Of a stretch of DNA of 64,000 bases, positions 57,299-64,000 are shown piece after piece; within the stretch, counting starts at the first letter, position 1, and the number at the start of each line of letters is the position of its first letter. Position numbers and translations under genes: made by a program. The notes beneath the pieces are model-generated. The model searched no databases. It was not told where the DNA came from and worked only from the letters and a program-made list of their open reading frames with translations. The stretch spans positions 3,039,501 through 3,103,500 of the forward strand of contig NZ_CP091913.1 of assembly GCF_022063185.1 (NCBI RefSeq), in the 5' to 3' direction. The stretch comes from Nostoc sp. UHCC 0870 (lineage in GTDB: Bacteria; Cyanobacteriota; Cyanobacteriia; Cyanobacteriales; Nostocaceae).

Positions 57299-59075
57299 AT
57301 TTTATGAGTTCGAGTATGTGGTGATGGAAGGGGCGGAGTGAGGAGCGATGTCCGACGCTAATGTAGGTAATTTGGGTTTTTTGGAGTTGTTGATAAAGTT
57401 GGCTTTGATTGGTTTCGTCTAAGGCACTGGTGGCTTCGTCTAGAATGGCGTATTGGGGAGACTGTATTAGTAAGCGGGCAAAAGCTAGTCTTTGTTGTTC
57501 TCCGATAGATAGAACTCTTTCCCAGTCGGTGATGCTATCTAAGCCGTTGAAGTGTGTTACTAAGTCAGTTAAGTTTACTTGCTGCAAAACTTGCAAGAGT
57601 TCATCATCTGATATGCTCTTGTTAGTTTGGGGATATAGTAGTTGTTCTCGTAAGCTGCCGAGAATCATGTAGGGACGTTGGGGTAAAAAGAGTAGGTGCG
57701 ATTTTGGATAGGTAATTTTTCCAGTTCCAGACTGCCACAATCCTGCTAATGCACGCAAGACAGAGGTTTTACCTACGCCACTTTTACCAGTGATTAATAG
57801 GGATTCTCCAGGGGTTATGGTAAAGGATAAATCTTTAACTAAAATCTTTTGATAGTCGGGTGTGTGTAGGGTGACGTTTTGAAAACTTATATACGAATCT
57901 TCAACTAAGTTAATTAAATACTCCTCTCCATCACTCTGATTTTTTAGGTTATTGGTAGAACCTAACCCCCTAACCCCCTTCCCTACTAGGGAAGGGGGAA
58001 TATTGAAAGCCTCTCTCCTTTTAGGGGAGAGGTACTCTAGCGAGAAGCCGCTCCGCGTCTTTGGAGAGGGGTTTTCTAGTTTCTCAATATGATTTTGCAA
58101 CTCATCTAAGCGAGTGACTGCTGCGGCTAAGTTACTTAGTTGCTCAAATTGGCTAATAATTAAGCCTAAAGCCAGTAAAATACTACGAAAAGCTACTCCA
58201 GCTTGCGCCGATACGCCTATTTCTAGTTCACCCGCTAAGATTCGGGGAGCTAATATAAATGTTGGTAGTAAAAATGTGATGTATTGATAACTGTTTTGAA
58301 ATAAGTCTAAGCCTAATTGCCAACGAATTAGATGTGTAAAGTTGCTGACGACTCGGAGAAACCTTTGCCAGAGTTCTTGATATTCTACCGCTTCTCCTTG
58401 GTAGAATGCGATCGCCTCTGCATGATCTCGCACCCGAATCAAGCCGTAGCGTAAATCAGCTTCTCGTTTGAGTTGTTCAAAGTTAATCCCTACTAAAGTC
58501 TTACCAAAAACTATTGTAGTGAATATTGTGCCAACTACAGCATAAATGATTAAAAACACCATTAATGATGGAGCAATCCGCCAGAGGACTCCAGAGAAGC
58601 CAATCAGGAGTAAAATTGAGTCACATAGGACAACAGCAAAATAAAGCGATTGTTGGGTAAAATTTTGAATATCTTCGGCAATGCGTTGATCTGGGTTATC
58701 AATATCCGATGTTGTAGTCAGGTGGTAAAAGTTCCGTTGATGCAGATATTGATTCAGAAAATATGTAGTTAACCATTGTCGCCAAGATAAACTTAATTGA
58801 GCTTGCAAATAGGTTTTCAGCGCGAGAATTGGTACACCGATGAGTAAAATTCCTAGGAAAATTACCACTGCTTCGATAAATCGGTTGCTATCTACTGCGG
58901 CTAAAGAGGATTCTAATTCACCGAGAAAAATACTTAAGACAACTGTGACTACTGTACCGATGAGTGAGAGACATAGTAACAGAAAAAGAAGTGCGATCGC
59001 TTGCCACTTCTTTTCTGAAAGCCAATAAAGTTTACCAATGCGCCAAAACTGTCTAAGCATTTTAATGAAAAACAT
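57279..59075 (-). CDS. ABC transporter, fused membrane and ATPase domains (McyH-like)
   Basis: A 598-residue half-transporter of the SbmA/YddA-related type found beside cyanobacterial peptide clusters (McyH in microcystin loci). Membrane segments lie at about 25-50, 65-90, 140-165 and 168-190, with further hydrophobic stretches at 260-310. The NBD has Walker A GKSGVGKT (430-437), signature LSIGE (522-526) and Walker B ILDEA (544-548). It probably exports or retains the peptide product at a membrane. Residues about 337-373 between the two domains are encoded by three consecutive repeats. The first ATG overlaps the DevC-like gene by 14 bases; the Met at residue 6 (59060) would avoid this, and neither has a clear ribosome-binding site. 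Confidence 0.92.
   Translation of the reverse strand: MFFIKMLRQFWRIGKLYWLSEKKWQAIALLFLLLCLSLIGTVVTVVLSIFLGELESSLAAVDSNRFIEAVVIFLGILLIGVPILALKTYLQAQLSLSWRQWLTTYFLNQYLHQRNFYHLTTTSDIDNPDQRIAEDIQNFTQQSLYFAVVLCDSILLLIGFSGVLWRIAPSLMVFLIIYAVVGTIFTTIVFGKTLVGINFEQLKREADLRYGLIRVRDHAEAIAFYQGEAVEYQELWQRFLRVVSNFTHLIRWQLGLDLFQNSYQYITFLLPTFILAPRILAGELEIGVSAQAGVAFRSILLALGLIISQFEQLSNLAAAVTRLDELQNHIEKLENPSPKTRSGFSLEYLSPKRREAFNIPPSLVGKGVRGLGSTNNLKNQSDGEEYLINLVEDSYISFQNVTLHTPDYQKILVKDLSFTITPGESLLITGKSGVGKTSVLRALAGLWQSGTGKITYPKSHLLFLPQRPYMILGSLREQLLYPQTNKSISDDELLQVLQQVNLTDLVTHFNGLDSITDWERVLSIGEQQRLAFARLLIQSPQYAILDEATSALDETNQSQLYQQLQKTQITYISVGHRSSLRPFHHHILELIKSPHPSA
57960..58073. repeat. Three consecutive palindromic repeats in the ABC transporter linker
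   Basis: The units CCCCCTTCCCTACTAGGGAA, CCTCTCTCCTTTTAGGGGAG and GCGAGAAGCCGCTCCGCGTC follow one another and encode the linker between the membrane and ATPase domains (SPKTRSGFSLEYL, PSLVGKGVRGLG). Confidence 0.85.
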
Positions 59076-60246
59076 CTGCGGGGTCAGCAGAACGGAGTTT
59101 ATTGGAGGCGATCGCAGCTGAGGTGAGACACATGATAAATGTTAAAATAAATACCATAATTGCTAGATCAGGTGTCATCGCCAATTCTAATCGTGTCGAA
59201 CTTGCGAGAAAATTATACATACCCACAGACACAAAAAAACCTGGGATAAAACCTAATATTGTCAGAATCGTCGCTTCTTGGAAAATAACTAATAAAAGAT
59301 AAATATCAGAATAACCCATTGCTTTAAGGGTAGCGTATTCAGCTAAATGATCCCTCACATCGGCATACAATACTTGATAGACAATTACCACCCCAATAAT
59401 AAACCCCATAACCGCACCAAAACTAAAAATCAGTCCGGCTGGATTTTCTTGTTGGTATTTCAACTCTTTAGCTATCAATTCTTGATGAGTATAGACACTA
59501 ATACCAGGTACATTCTTTTCAATACCAGCTTTCACAGCTTCTGGATTAACACCGGGGTCTAAGATAACTATACCAATGCTGACTCTGTTTAAAATCTCCT
59601 TCCCAAATATCTCGGCATAATTAGCCTCACTTGTAATTAAATTACCTGTGCCTAAAAAGAAGGAATTACCTAAGTTAAATAGTCCGACAATATCAGATTT
59701 ACGCCTATTAATTAAAGCTGTAATTATTGGATTTTGAGTATTAGTAAAATCTTGAACAACAGTCCCTAATTCTTGTTGAGCCAATCGATCAAATAAAAAA
59801 CTATCAGGTACACTTATCTTATGACGTTGATAATTAACTTCAGGAATATCAAGAACTTTTTTGTTAGGATTAAACGCAATTACTCGTGCTTCATAAGATT
59901 GATATTTTTGTGTATAAGACCAAGAAACAGCAGAATTGAGATAAAGAGGAATAGTATCAGCAACACCTTTAATTCCTGCTGCTTGATAAAGACGCAAACG
60001 GTCAAATTCTATTGAACCCAAAAATCTAGTATCTGGATGTAATAGGAACAAATCTCCTGTAAGACTTTCCGGTAAAAGAGTAGCTCCACTAGTAAATAAT
60101 TGCCTAAAACCCAACTGCATAAAAATCAATATATTCGCAAATGCAATCCCTCCCATTGCCACCAAAAGACGTGTTTTTTGATATGATAGCTGTGACCAAG
60201 CAAGTGAACGCTGAAATCGTATTTTTTTAGAAATAGATTTTAACAT
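59062..60246 (-). CDS. DevC-like ABC transporter permease (FtsX/MacB type)
   Basis: A 394-residue inner-membrane permease. It has an N-terminal membrane segment (about 28-48), a large periplasmic domain (about 50-270), and three C-terminal hydrophobic segments (about 275-300, 325-345 and 355-380), the FtsX-like topology. The N-terminal RSLAWSQLSYQKTRLLVAMGGIAFANILIFMQLG region is characteristic of DevC, which with DevB and an ATPase DevA forms an exporter used for heterocyst glycolipids and other substrates. DevB lies directly upstream, but no DevA-type ATPase is in the window. The neighbouring McyH-like protein has its own membrane domain and is not an obvious substitute. An ATPase from another locus may be shared. 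Confidence 0.92.
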   Translation of the reverse strand: MLKSISKKIRFQRSLAWSQLSYQKTRLLVAMGGIAFANILIFMQLGFRQLFTSGATLLPESLTGDLFLLHPDTRFLGSIEFDRLRLYQAAGIKGVADTIPLYLNSAVSWSYTQKYQSYEARVIAFNPNKKVLDIPEVNYQRHKISVPDSFLFDRLAQQELGTVVQDFTNTQNPIITALINRRKSDIVGLFNLGNSFFLGTGNLITSEANYAEIFGKEILNRVSIGIVILDPGVNPEAVKAGIEKNVPGISVYTHQELIAKELKYQQENPAGLIFSFGAVMGFIIGVVIVYQVLYADVRDHLAEYATLKAMGYSDIYLLLVIFQEATILTILGFIPGFFVSVGMYNFLASSTRLELAMTPDLAIMVFILTFIMCLTSAAIASNKLRSADPADVFH

Positions 60247-60328
60247 CGATAAATTTTAATTCTTAATTTACTCAACAAAAAACCTTAACTAACACTTTGC
60301 ACCCCTCTGTGTTTAAAACTCTTACAAA

Positions 60329-61495
60329 CTAACCCTCAATATTAATTTTCACCCGTACTAACATATAAGTTAAAGCAGCAATTTTAGAATTATATTTAGG
60401 GTCAATACGTATCTTAACAGCAATCACCCGTGAATTATCATCAGTTGTAGGTCCTCTGGAATTAGCTGCATTTTGCAGAGTTCTTTTACCAATTTGTAAA
60501 GCAATTTGTTCGACAGTACCTTTAATTTCACCACTAAAACCGCCATACTCGCTGCTAATAATTGCTTGTTGTCCGCGACGCACTTTATCAATATCAGTTT
60601 CCGCAACCTCAGCTACAGCAAACATTCGGTCAGTTTGAGCAATTTCTACAATCCCTTGACTAGTGTTGACTTGTTCACCAATACGAGTATTGATTCTTAA
60701 TATTTGACCAGCAGAAGGAGCGCGGACTTTGGCATTTTCTAACCGAGCTTTTCTTTGAGTAACAGCAATTTTGGCTTTTTCTAAGCGCACTTTAGAAATT
60801 TGTACATCTACAGGACGAATTTCTTTTAATTGTGCTAATGTTGCTTCTTCTTGAGTAATTTGTGCTTGTAAAGTTGTAATAGTTTTATCTAATTCTGCTT
60901 GGCGTTCCATCAACGTAGCTTCAGCCGTGGCTAATTCTCGTTGTGCTGTGTCTGCATCAGCAATAGAAATAGCACCTTCCGTAGATAAATCTTGACGACG
61001 TTGATAAGTTAATTGTGCTTCTTGTAACGTTGCTTCTGCGCTATTTATAGCTGCTTGCTTTTGGATAGTTTCTGCTTTTAACTGTGCTTCTAAACGAGCA
61101 ATAGTAGCTCTTTGTGCAGCCATTTCTCCTTTTTTAGCTTCACCTTGTTTTACCTTTAAAAGTTCCGCCTCGTGCAAACGTACATCAGCTTCTGCATCTC
61201 GCAAATCAGCTTCTAATTGGTCAATTCCTTGTAAAATTGCTATTACTTGATTTACCTTAACAAAATCCCCTTCCTTCACTAAAATTTGGTTAACTCGGCT
61301 ATCTTGAGCATTAGGAACAGAAAGCTTAATTACTTCCCCTTCTGGTTCAACTTGTCCCAACGCAATTACAGCAGTCACAGGTGCAGGCTCGACGGCAATT
61401 TGAGCAGTAGAATTAATATTTGCCTGTGATGTTGTACAAGCTGTAGATAGACTCAACAAGCCCAAAATAATCGTTAAGTTACACCATTTTTTCAT
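60329..61495 (-). CDS. DevB-like membrane fusion lipoprotein (HlyD family)
   Basis: Periplasmic adaptor subunit, 388 residues from the MKKWCNLT start. I chose this start because it gives a lipoprotein signal peptide with a lipobox (LSTAC, Cys20); the upstream in-frame 17 residues are repeat-derived. It contains a lipoyl/beta-barrel half (VALGQVEPEGEVIKLSV), a long coiled coil (about 95-240; repeated Glu/Ala/Gln helices) and a second barrel half (VRAPSAGQILRINTRIGEQV). The C-terminal end matches the DevB group (GTVEQIALQIGKRTLQN). It partners the DevC-like permease downstream across an 82-bp AT-rich gap. The pair lies between the oxidoreductase and the NRPS genes, so it probably moves a cluster product or a related lipid. 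Confidence 0.9.
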   Translation of the reverse strand: MKKWCNLTIILGLLSLSTACTTSQANINSTAQIAVEPAPVTAVIALGQVEPEGEVIKLSVPNAQDSRVNQILVKEGDFVKVNQVIAILQGIDQLEADLRDAEADVRLHEAELLKVKQGEAKKGEMAAQRATIARLEAQLKAETIQKQAAINSAEATLQEAQLTYQRRQDLSTEGAISIADADTAQRELATAEATLMERQAELDKTITTLQAQITQEEATLAQLKEIRPVDVQISKVRLEKAKIAVTQRKARLENAKVRAPSAGQILRINTRIGEQVNTSQGIVEIAQTDRMFAVAEVAETDIDKVRRGQQAIISSEYGGFSGEIKGTVEQIALQIGKRTLQNAANSRGPTTDDNSRVIAVKIRIDPKYNSKIAALTYMLVRVKINIEG

Positions 61496-61516
61496 GAACT
61501 TAAAACCTAACCAAAA

Positions 61517-61540
61517 CACCCCTACACCCCTACACCCCTT
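61517..61540. repeat. CCCCTACA octamer repeat at the end of the monooxygenase gene
   Basis: The same unit as GGGTGTAG on the other strand. It spans the stop codon of the monooxygenase gene and lies in the leader of the DevB-like gene. Confidence 0.8.
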
Positions 61541-62612
61541 GTCCAACCATTGATTTTCTGTTTTCAGACGTAAGTTTGATTAATTGTTGTAATTGACTGA
61601 CAAATGGTAAACTTGCCATCACTAAATCGTAATCTTGGACAAAATCAATTAAGCAAGCAATTTCATCTACACCAGCAGCGCGAATTTGTTCCACAAAGGG
61701 AAGACAACTTGCAGGAGTGCCGATGAGCGATCGCCCCTTCATAAATCCTTCTACGCCGAATTGCAGTAAACTATCAATATCATCTTCCGAGAAGTTTTTG
61801 ATACTGACATTTAACCCCATACCCTTAGCTAGATTTTCCAGCAAGTCGTAGTGAGTTTTCAGATAATTGCAAAAAGGCTGTGTAACTTTTGCTTTCACAT
61901 CATTGATATCATCCCCCAAAAAGGTATGAATCATCAATGCCACTTTCCCCGATTGGGGGTCGTGTCCATGTTTGGCTAAAGATTTCCGATAAAGTTGAAT
62001 TTTTGGAACAATATCATTAAGAGTACCACCTAATAAGGAAGTCAAAACATGAGTTCCTAATTTCCCTGCTTCCACAAAAGTTTCTGAAGATTGACAAGTC
62101 ATCCAGACAGGAAGTTCATTCTGCACAGGTCGAGGTAGTGTTTTTACGGTGAAACTTTTTCCCGTAGCATCTTGACGTTCCACAGCTTCACCCCGCCACA
62201 GCTTCCGCATCACCTCCAAATCACGCCACATTACAGCTTTGCGGTTGTTGTGGGGTTCACGAGCCAAAACAAAATCATCCACAGTCCAACCAGAAGCAAA
62301 GGCGATCGCCACCCGACCATGTGATAAATTATCTACTACAGCCCACTCTTCCGTAGCTCGTACAGGGTCATGTAAAGGTAGAACAAAACTCCCAGCCCGT
62401 AGCTGCACCCTTTCAGTAATCATCGCCAAAGCCGCACTTGTCAGAGTTGGATTAGGGTACAGACCACCAAAAGAGTGAAAATGCCGCTCTGGAGTCCAAA
62501 CAGCCGTAAAACCGTGAACATCAGCAAACTTAGCACTTTCAATCAAAAGCTCATATTGATTCGGACGAGCAACAGAACCATCACCATCAAAATAAAATAA
62601 ACTAAAATCCAT
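61530..62612 (-). CDS. Luciferase-like FMN-dependent monooxygenase (MupA/Atu3640 type)
   Basis: A 360-residue TIM-barrel flavin monooxygenase of the bacterial luciferase superfamily. It begins with the DFSLFYFDGDG strand and has the WTPERHFHSFGGLYPNPTL substrate/flavin region at about 39-57. GSFVLPLHDPVRATEEWAVVDNLS at about 74-97 and a RVAIAFASGW strand follow. The subgroup is often associated with NRPS/PKS loci, either as a domain or as a free protein, and oxidises carrier-bound intermediates; it needs reduced FMN. It has no own leader of note: a hairpin with a T-run lies just upstream. Its role here, such as hydroxylation or oxidative rearrangement of the chain, cannot be read from the sequence. 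Confidence 0.9.
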   Translation of the reverse strand: MDFSLFYFDGDGSVARPNQYELLIESAKFADVHGFTAVWTPERHFHSFGGLYPNPTLTSAALAMITERVQLRAGSFVLPLHDPVRATEEWAVVDNLSHGRVAIAFASGWTVDDFVLAREPHNNRKAVMWRDLEVMRKLWRGEAVERQDATGKSFTVKTLPRPVQNELPVWMTCQSSETFVEAGKLGTHVLTSLLGGTLNDIVPKIQLYRKSLAKHGHDPQSGKVALMIHTFLGDDINDVKAKVTQPFCNYLKTHYDLLENLAKGMGLNVSIKNFSEDDIDSLLQFGVEGFMKGRSLIGTPASCLPFVEQIRAAGVDEIACLIDFVQDYDLVMASLPFVSQLQQLIKLTSENRKSMVGQGV

Positions 62613-62629
62613 ACTTCTAGAACCTATCT

Positions 62630-62669
62630 AAAAAATGTCAGTAGAGACATAGCAATGCTACATCTCTAC
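62630..62669 (-). terminator. Rho-independent terminator after the RTX gene
   Basis: On the minus strand a 29-bp imperfect palindrome, with arms beginning GTAGAGATGTAGCA (62641-62669), is followed by TGACATTTTTT. It follows the RTX gene and precedes the monooxygenase gene, so it probably separates the cluster from that gene. The palindrome is also a common cyanobacterial repeat. Confidence 0.55.
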
Positions 62670-62712
62670 TTTGCGTACCTCTGCGCTTACCTTTGCGCTC
62701 CTCTGCGTTTAA
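62670..62712. repeat. STRR between the RTX gene and the monooxygenase gene
   Basis: TTTGCGTACCTCTGCGCTTA and further CTTTGCGC/CTCTGCG units lie next to the terminator hairpin. Confidence 0.8.
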
Positions 62713-62720
62713 ACTCTCAC

Positions 62721-64000
62721 TTAAACAACAGTAAACGACGAAGAACTCAAGCTACTAGATTGAACAAACTTCAACACAGCCAGAGTTTCATCACCGACTT
62801 GAATTAGCGTATCCAAACCGCTTTGATTCAAAGTCAATTGTTCAAAGCTGAGTCCACCACTTAAACCAACCTTTTGTCCCAAGCTGACTTGGAAGTTGTT
62901 GATAGTATCAACACCAGCACCTTGAGCGACAACGACGGTATCTTGACCACCATTCAAGAAAATGAGGTCATTACCAAGACCACCGTTAATCAGGTTTTGA
63001 CCAGAGCCACTGTAGATGATGTCATCACCAGCACCACCTAGTAGGGTGTTATTGCCAGCACCAGCATAGAGGATATCGTTACCGTCACCTCCATCTAGTA
63101 GGTTGTCACCAGCACCACCAGTTAAGTAGTCATTACCAGCACCACCCAATAAGGTGTCATTACCATCACCACCAAATAGTGCGTCGTTACCGTCGCCACC
63201 ATCTAAGTAGTCATCGCCAGCACCACCAAATAGGTAGTCATTACCCAGACCACCAAAGATTCGGTCGTTACCAGCATTACCAAACAAACTGTTGTTGCTG
63301 TCATCACCAACTATGACATTGTCACCAGCATCACCAACAGGATTGGTTGGGGCATCACTAATGGTCAAAGTAATACCACTAGCATCGGGGTTGACTTCAT
63401 ACAGTTCCCCATCAACTAAGTTGAAGGTGATGTTTTCAATCCCTTCATTCGCACCATCATCAAACACCTTGAGGGTGAGGGATGCTGTCGGTTCGGTTAA
63501 AGTGACAAAGAAACCGCCACCAGTACCATCTGGTTCTGGGAAGCCTGCAATACCTTCCCAAGTGACAGCAGGTGTACCATCTTCATTGAAGATGACAAAC
63601 TCACCTAATGCTCCTCTAGTGGGGCTGAGGACAAATAATTTCAAGCCGCCCTCTGGGATTTCTCCATCGACACTGAAGTTGACTGTTAGGGTGTCACCTT
63701 CCTTGAGGTTGGTTTGCTCAGTGGAGATGCTCACAACTGGGCCGATACCTCCAGATACACCATCTACATAGGTGACATCTACAGAACTGGCTGCGGGGTC
63801 TAGAGCATAAGCTTCACTCGCTAGCAGTTGATAGGTGTAAGTAGTGTCTGCTTCCTCTACGATGTCATCGAAGACAGGAATGGTAACAGTAGCGTTAGCT
63901 TGAGTTAAGCGGAACTCGTAGGCTTGAGTGTCACGGTTAAAGCGGAGATATTCTACGCCTTCTGACTCAACTACTTGCCGGAATTGTAATCCTTGCTCGA
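62721..64000 (-). CDS. Calx-beta and RTX (hemolysin-type calcium-binding) protein, 5' end missing
   Basis: The frame is open to the right edge of the window, so this is the C-terminal 426 residues of a longer protein. A GTG at 63734 is an internal codon, because the preceding residues (GGIGPVV) continue a Calx-beta strand. Visible parts: the end of one Calx-beta repeat, a complete one (about VVSISTEQ to [10 protein letters not shown]), about nine RTX nonapeptides of the GGxGxDxLx type (roughly 62,950-63,300) and a C-terminal domain ([20 protein letters not shown]) common to cyanobacterial RTX proteins. Such proteins are secreted through type I systems and fold on binding calcium. It may be a surface or S-layer-like protein; a link to the peptide pathway is not shown. 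Confidence 0.9.
   Translation of the reverse strand, partial: EQGLQFRQVVESEGVEYLRFNRDTQAYEFRLTQANATVTIPVFDDIVEEADTTYTYQLLASEAYALDPAASSVDVTYVDGVSGGIGPVVSISTEQTNLKEGDTLTVNFSVDGEIPEGGLKLFVLSPTRGALGEFVIFNEDGTPAVTWEGIAGFPEPDGTGGGFFVTLTEPTASLTLKVFDDGANEGIENITFNLVDGELYEVNPDASGITLTISDAPTNPVGDAGDNVIVGDDSNNSLFGNAGNDRIFGGLGNDYLFGGAGDDYLDGGDGNDALFGGDGNDTLLGGAGNDYLTGGAGDNLLDGGDGNDILYAGAGNNTLLGGAGDDIIYSGSGQNLINGGLGNDLIFLNGGQDTVVVAQGAGVDTINNFQVSLGQKVGLSGGLSFEQLTLNQSGLDTLIQVGDETLAVLKFVQSSSLSSSSFTVV

Noticed and set aside
62950-63300. Regular repeats near the right edge as a CRISPR array or tandem DNA repeat
   Set aside because: The periodicity is that of the RTX nonapeptide codons within an open frame, with no identical repeats or spacers. 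The heptamer arrays elsewhere likewise have no spacers.
62721-63734. RTX protein as a complete 337-residue protein starting at the GTG at 63734
   Set aside because: The frame continues without a stop to the window edge and the GTG codon lies inside a Calx-beta strand.

Overview
The window comes from a filamentous, probably heterocyst-forming cyanobacterium (Nostocales, Nostoc/Anabaena-like). The evidence is the frequent HIP1 octamer (GCGATCGC), heptameric short tandem repeats (STRR type) in almost every gene junction, GC-rich palindromic repeats, DevB/DevC-type exporter genes and cyanobacterial-style NRPS/PKS modules. No taxonomic marker gene is present, so the genus is inferred.

Layout. Positions 1-2,110 hold housekeeping or unknown genes: the 3' end of a coiled-coil protein on the plus strand, a small helical protein and an HtpX-like membrane protease. 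Positions 2,110-2,633 are non-coding and repeat-rich. From 2,634 to 57,131 one gene train runs entirely on the minus strand and encodes a hybrid NRPS/PKS assembly line with tailoring enzymes. Its upstream end lies beside exporter and oxidoreductase genes: a McyH-like ABC transporter (57,279-59,075), DevC-like permease (59,062-60,246), DevB-like membrane fusion lipoprotein (60,329-61,495) and a luciferase-like monooxygenase (61,530-62,612). A Calx-beta/RTX protein (62,721 to the right edge) ends the window.

Assembly line in transcription order (right to left): A (C-A-PCP-E), B (C-A-PCP-C-A-PCP-E), C (C-A-PCP), PKS2 (KS-AT-KR-ACP), E (C-A-PCP-Cy-A/Ox-PCP), F (C-A-PCP-C-A-PCP-E), G (C-A-PCP), H (TubC-C-A-PCP), I (CmlA-type diiron hydroxylase-TubC-thioester reductase). 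These are followed by a methyltransferase, a stand-alone McyE-type aminotransferase, three small unknown genes and PKS1 (KS-AT-KR-ACP). Specificity residues read by eye give Asn(E), Gly, Val(E), Gly, malonyl, Ala, Cys (to thiazole), Gly, Ala(E), Ser and an unassigned residue X. There is no thioesterase; release should be reductive, giving an aldehyde. Terminal-peptide similarities suggest PKS1 acts first, with the aminotransferase making a beta-amino acyl starter. My working prediction is beta-amino-acyl / D-Asn / Gly / D-Val / Gly / ketide / Ala-thiazole / Gly / D-Ala / Ser / (beta-hydroxy-)X-aldehyde, possibly closing as a macrocyclic imine. I do not recognise this as a known compound.

The second striking feature is genomic. 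At least six unrelated repeat families sit in frame inside the synthetase genes, repeatedly at the same inter-motif loops: eight of ten A domains carry one between the LTAERF and YKTGD motifs. Both PKSs carry different repeats at matching linker positions, and one repeat lies exactly at the hydroxylase/reductase fusion joint.
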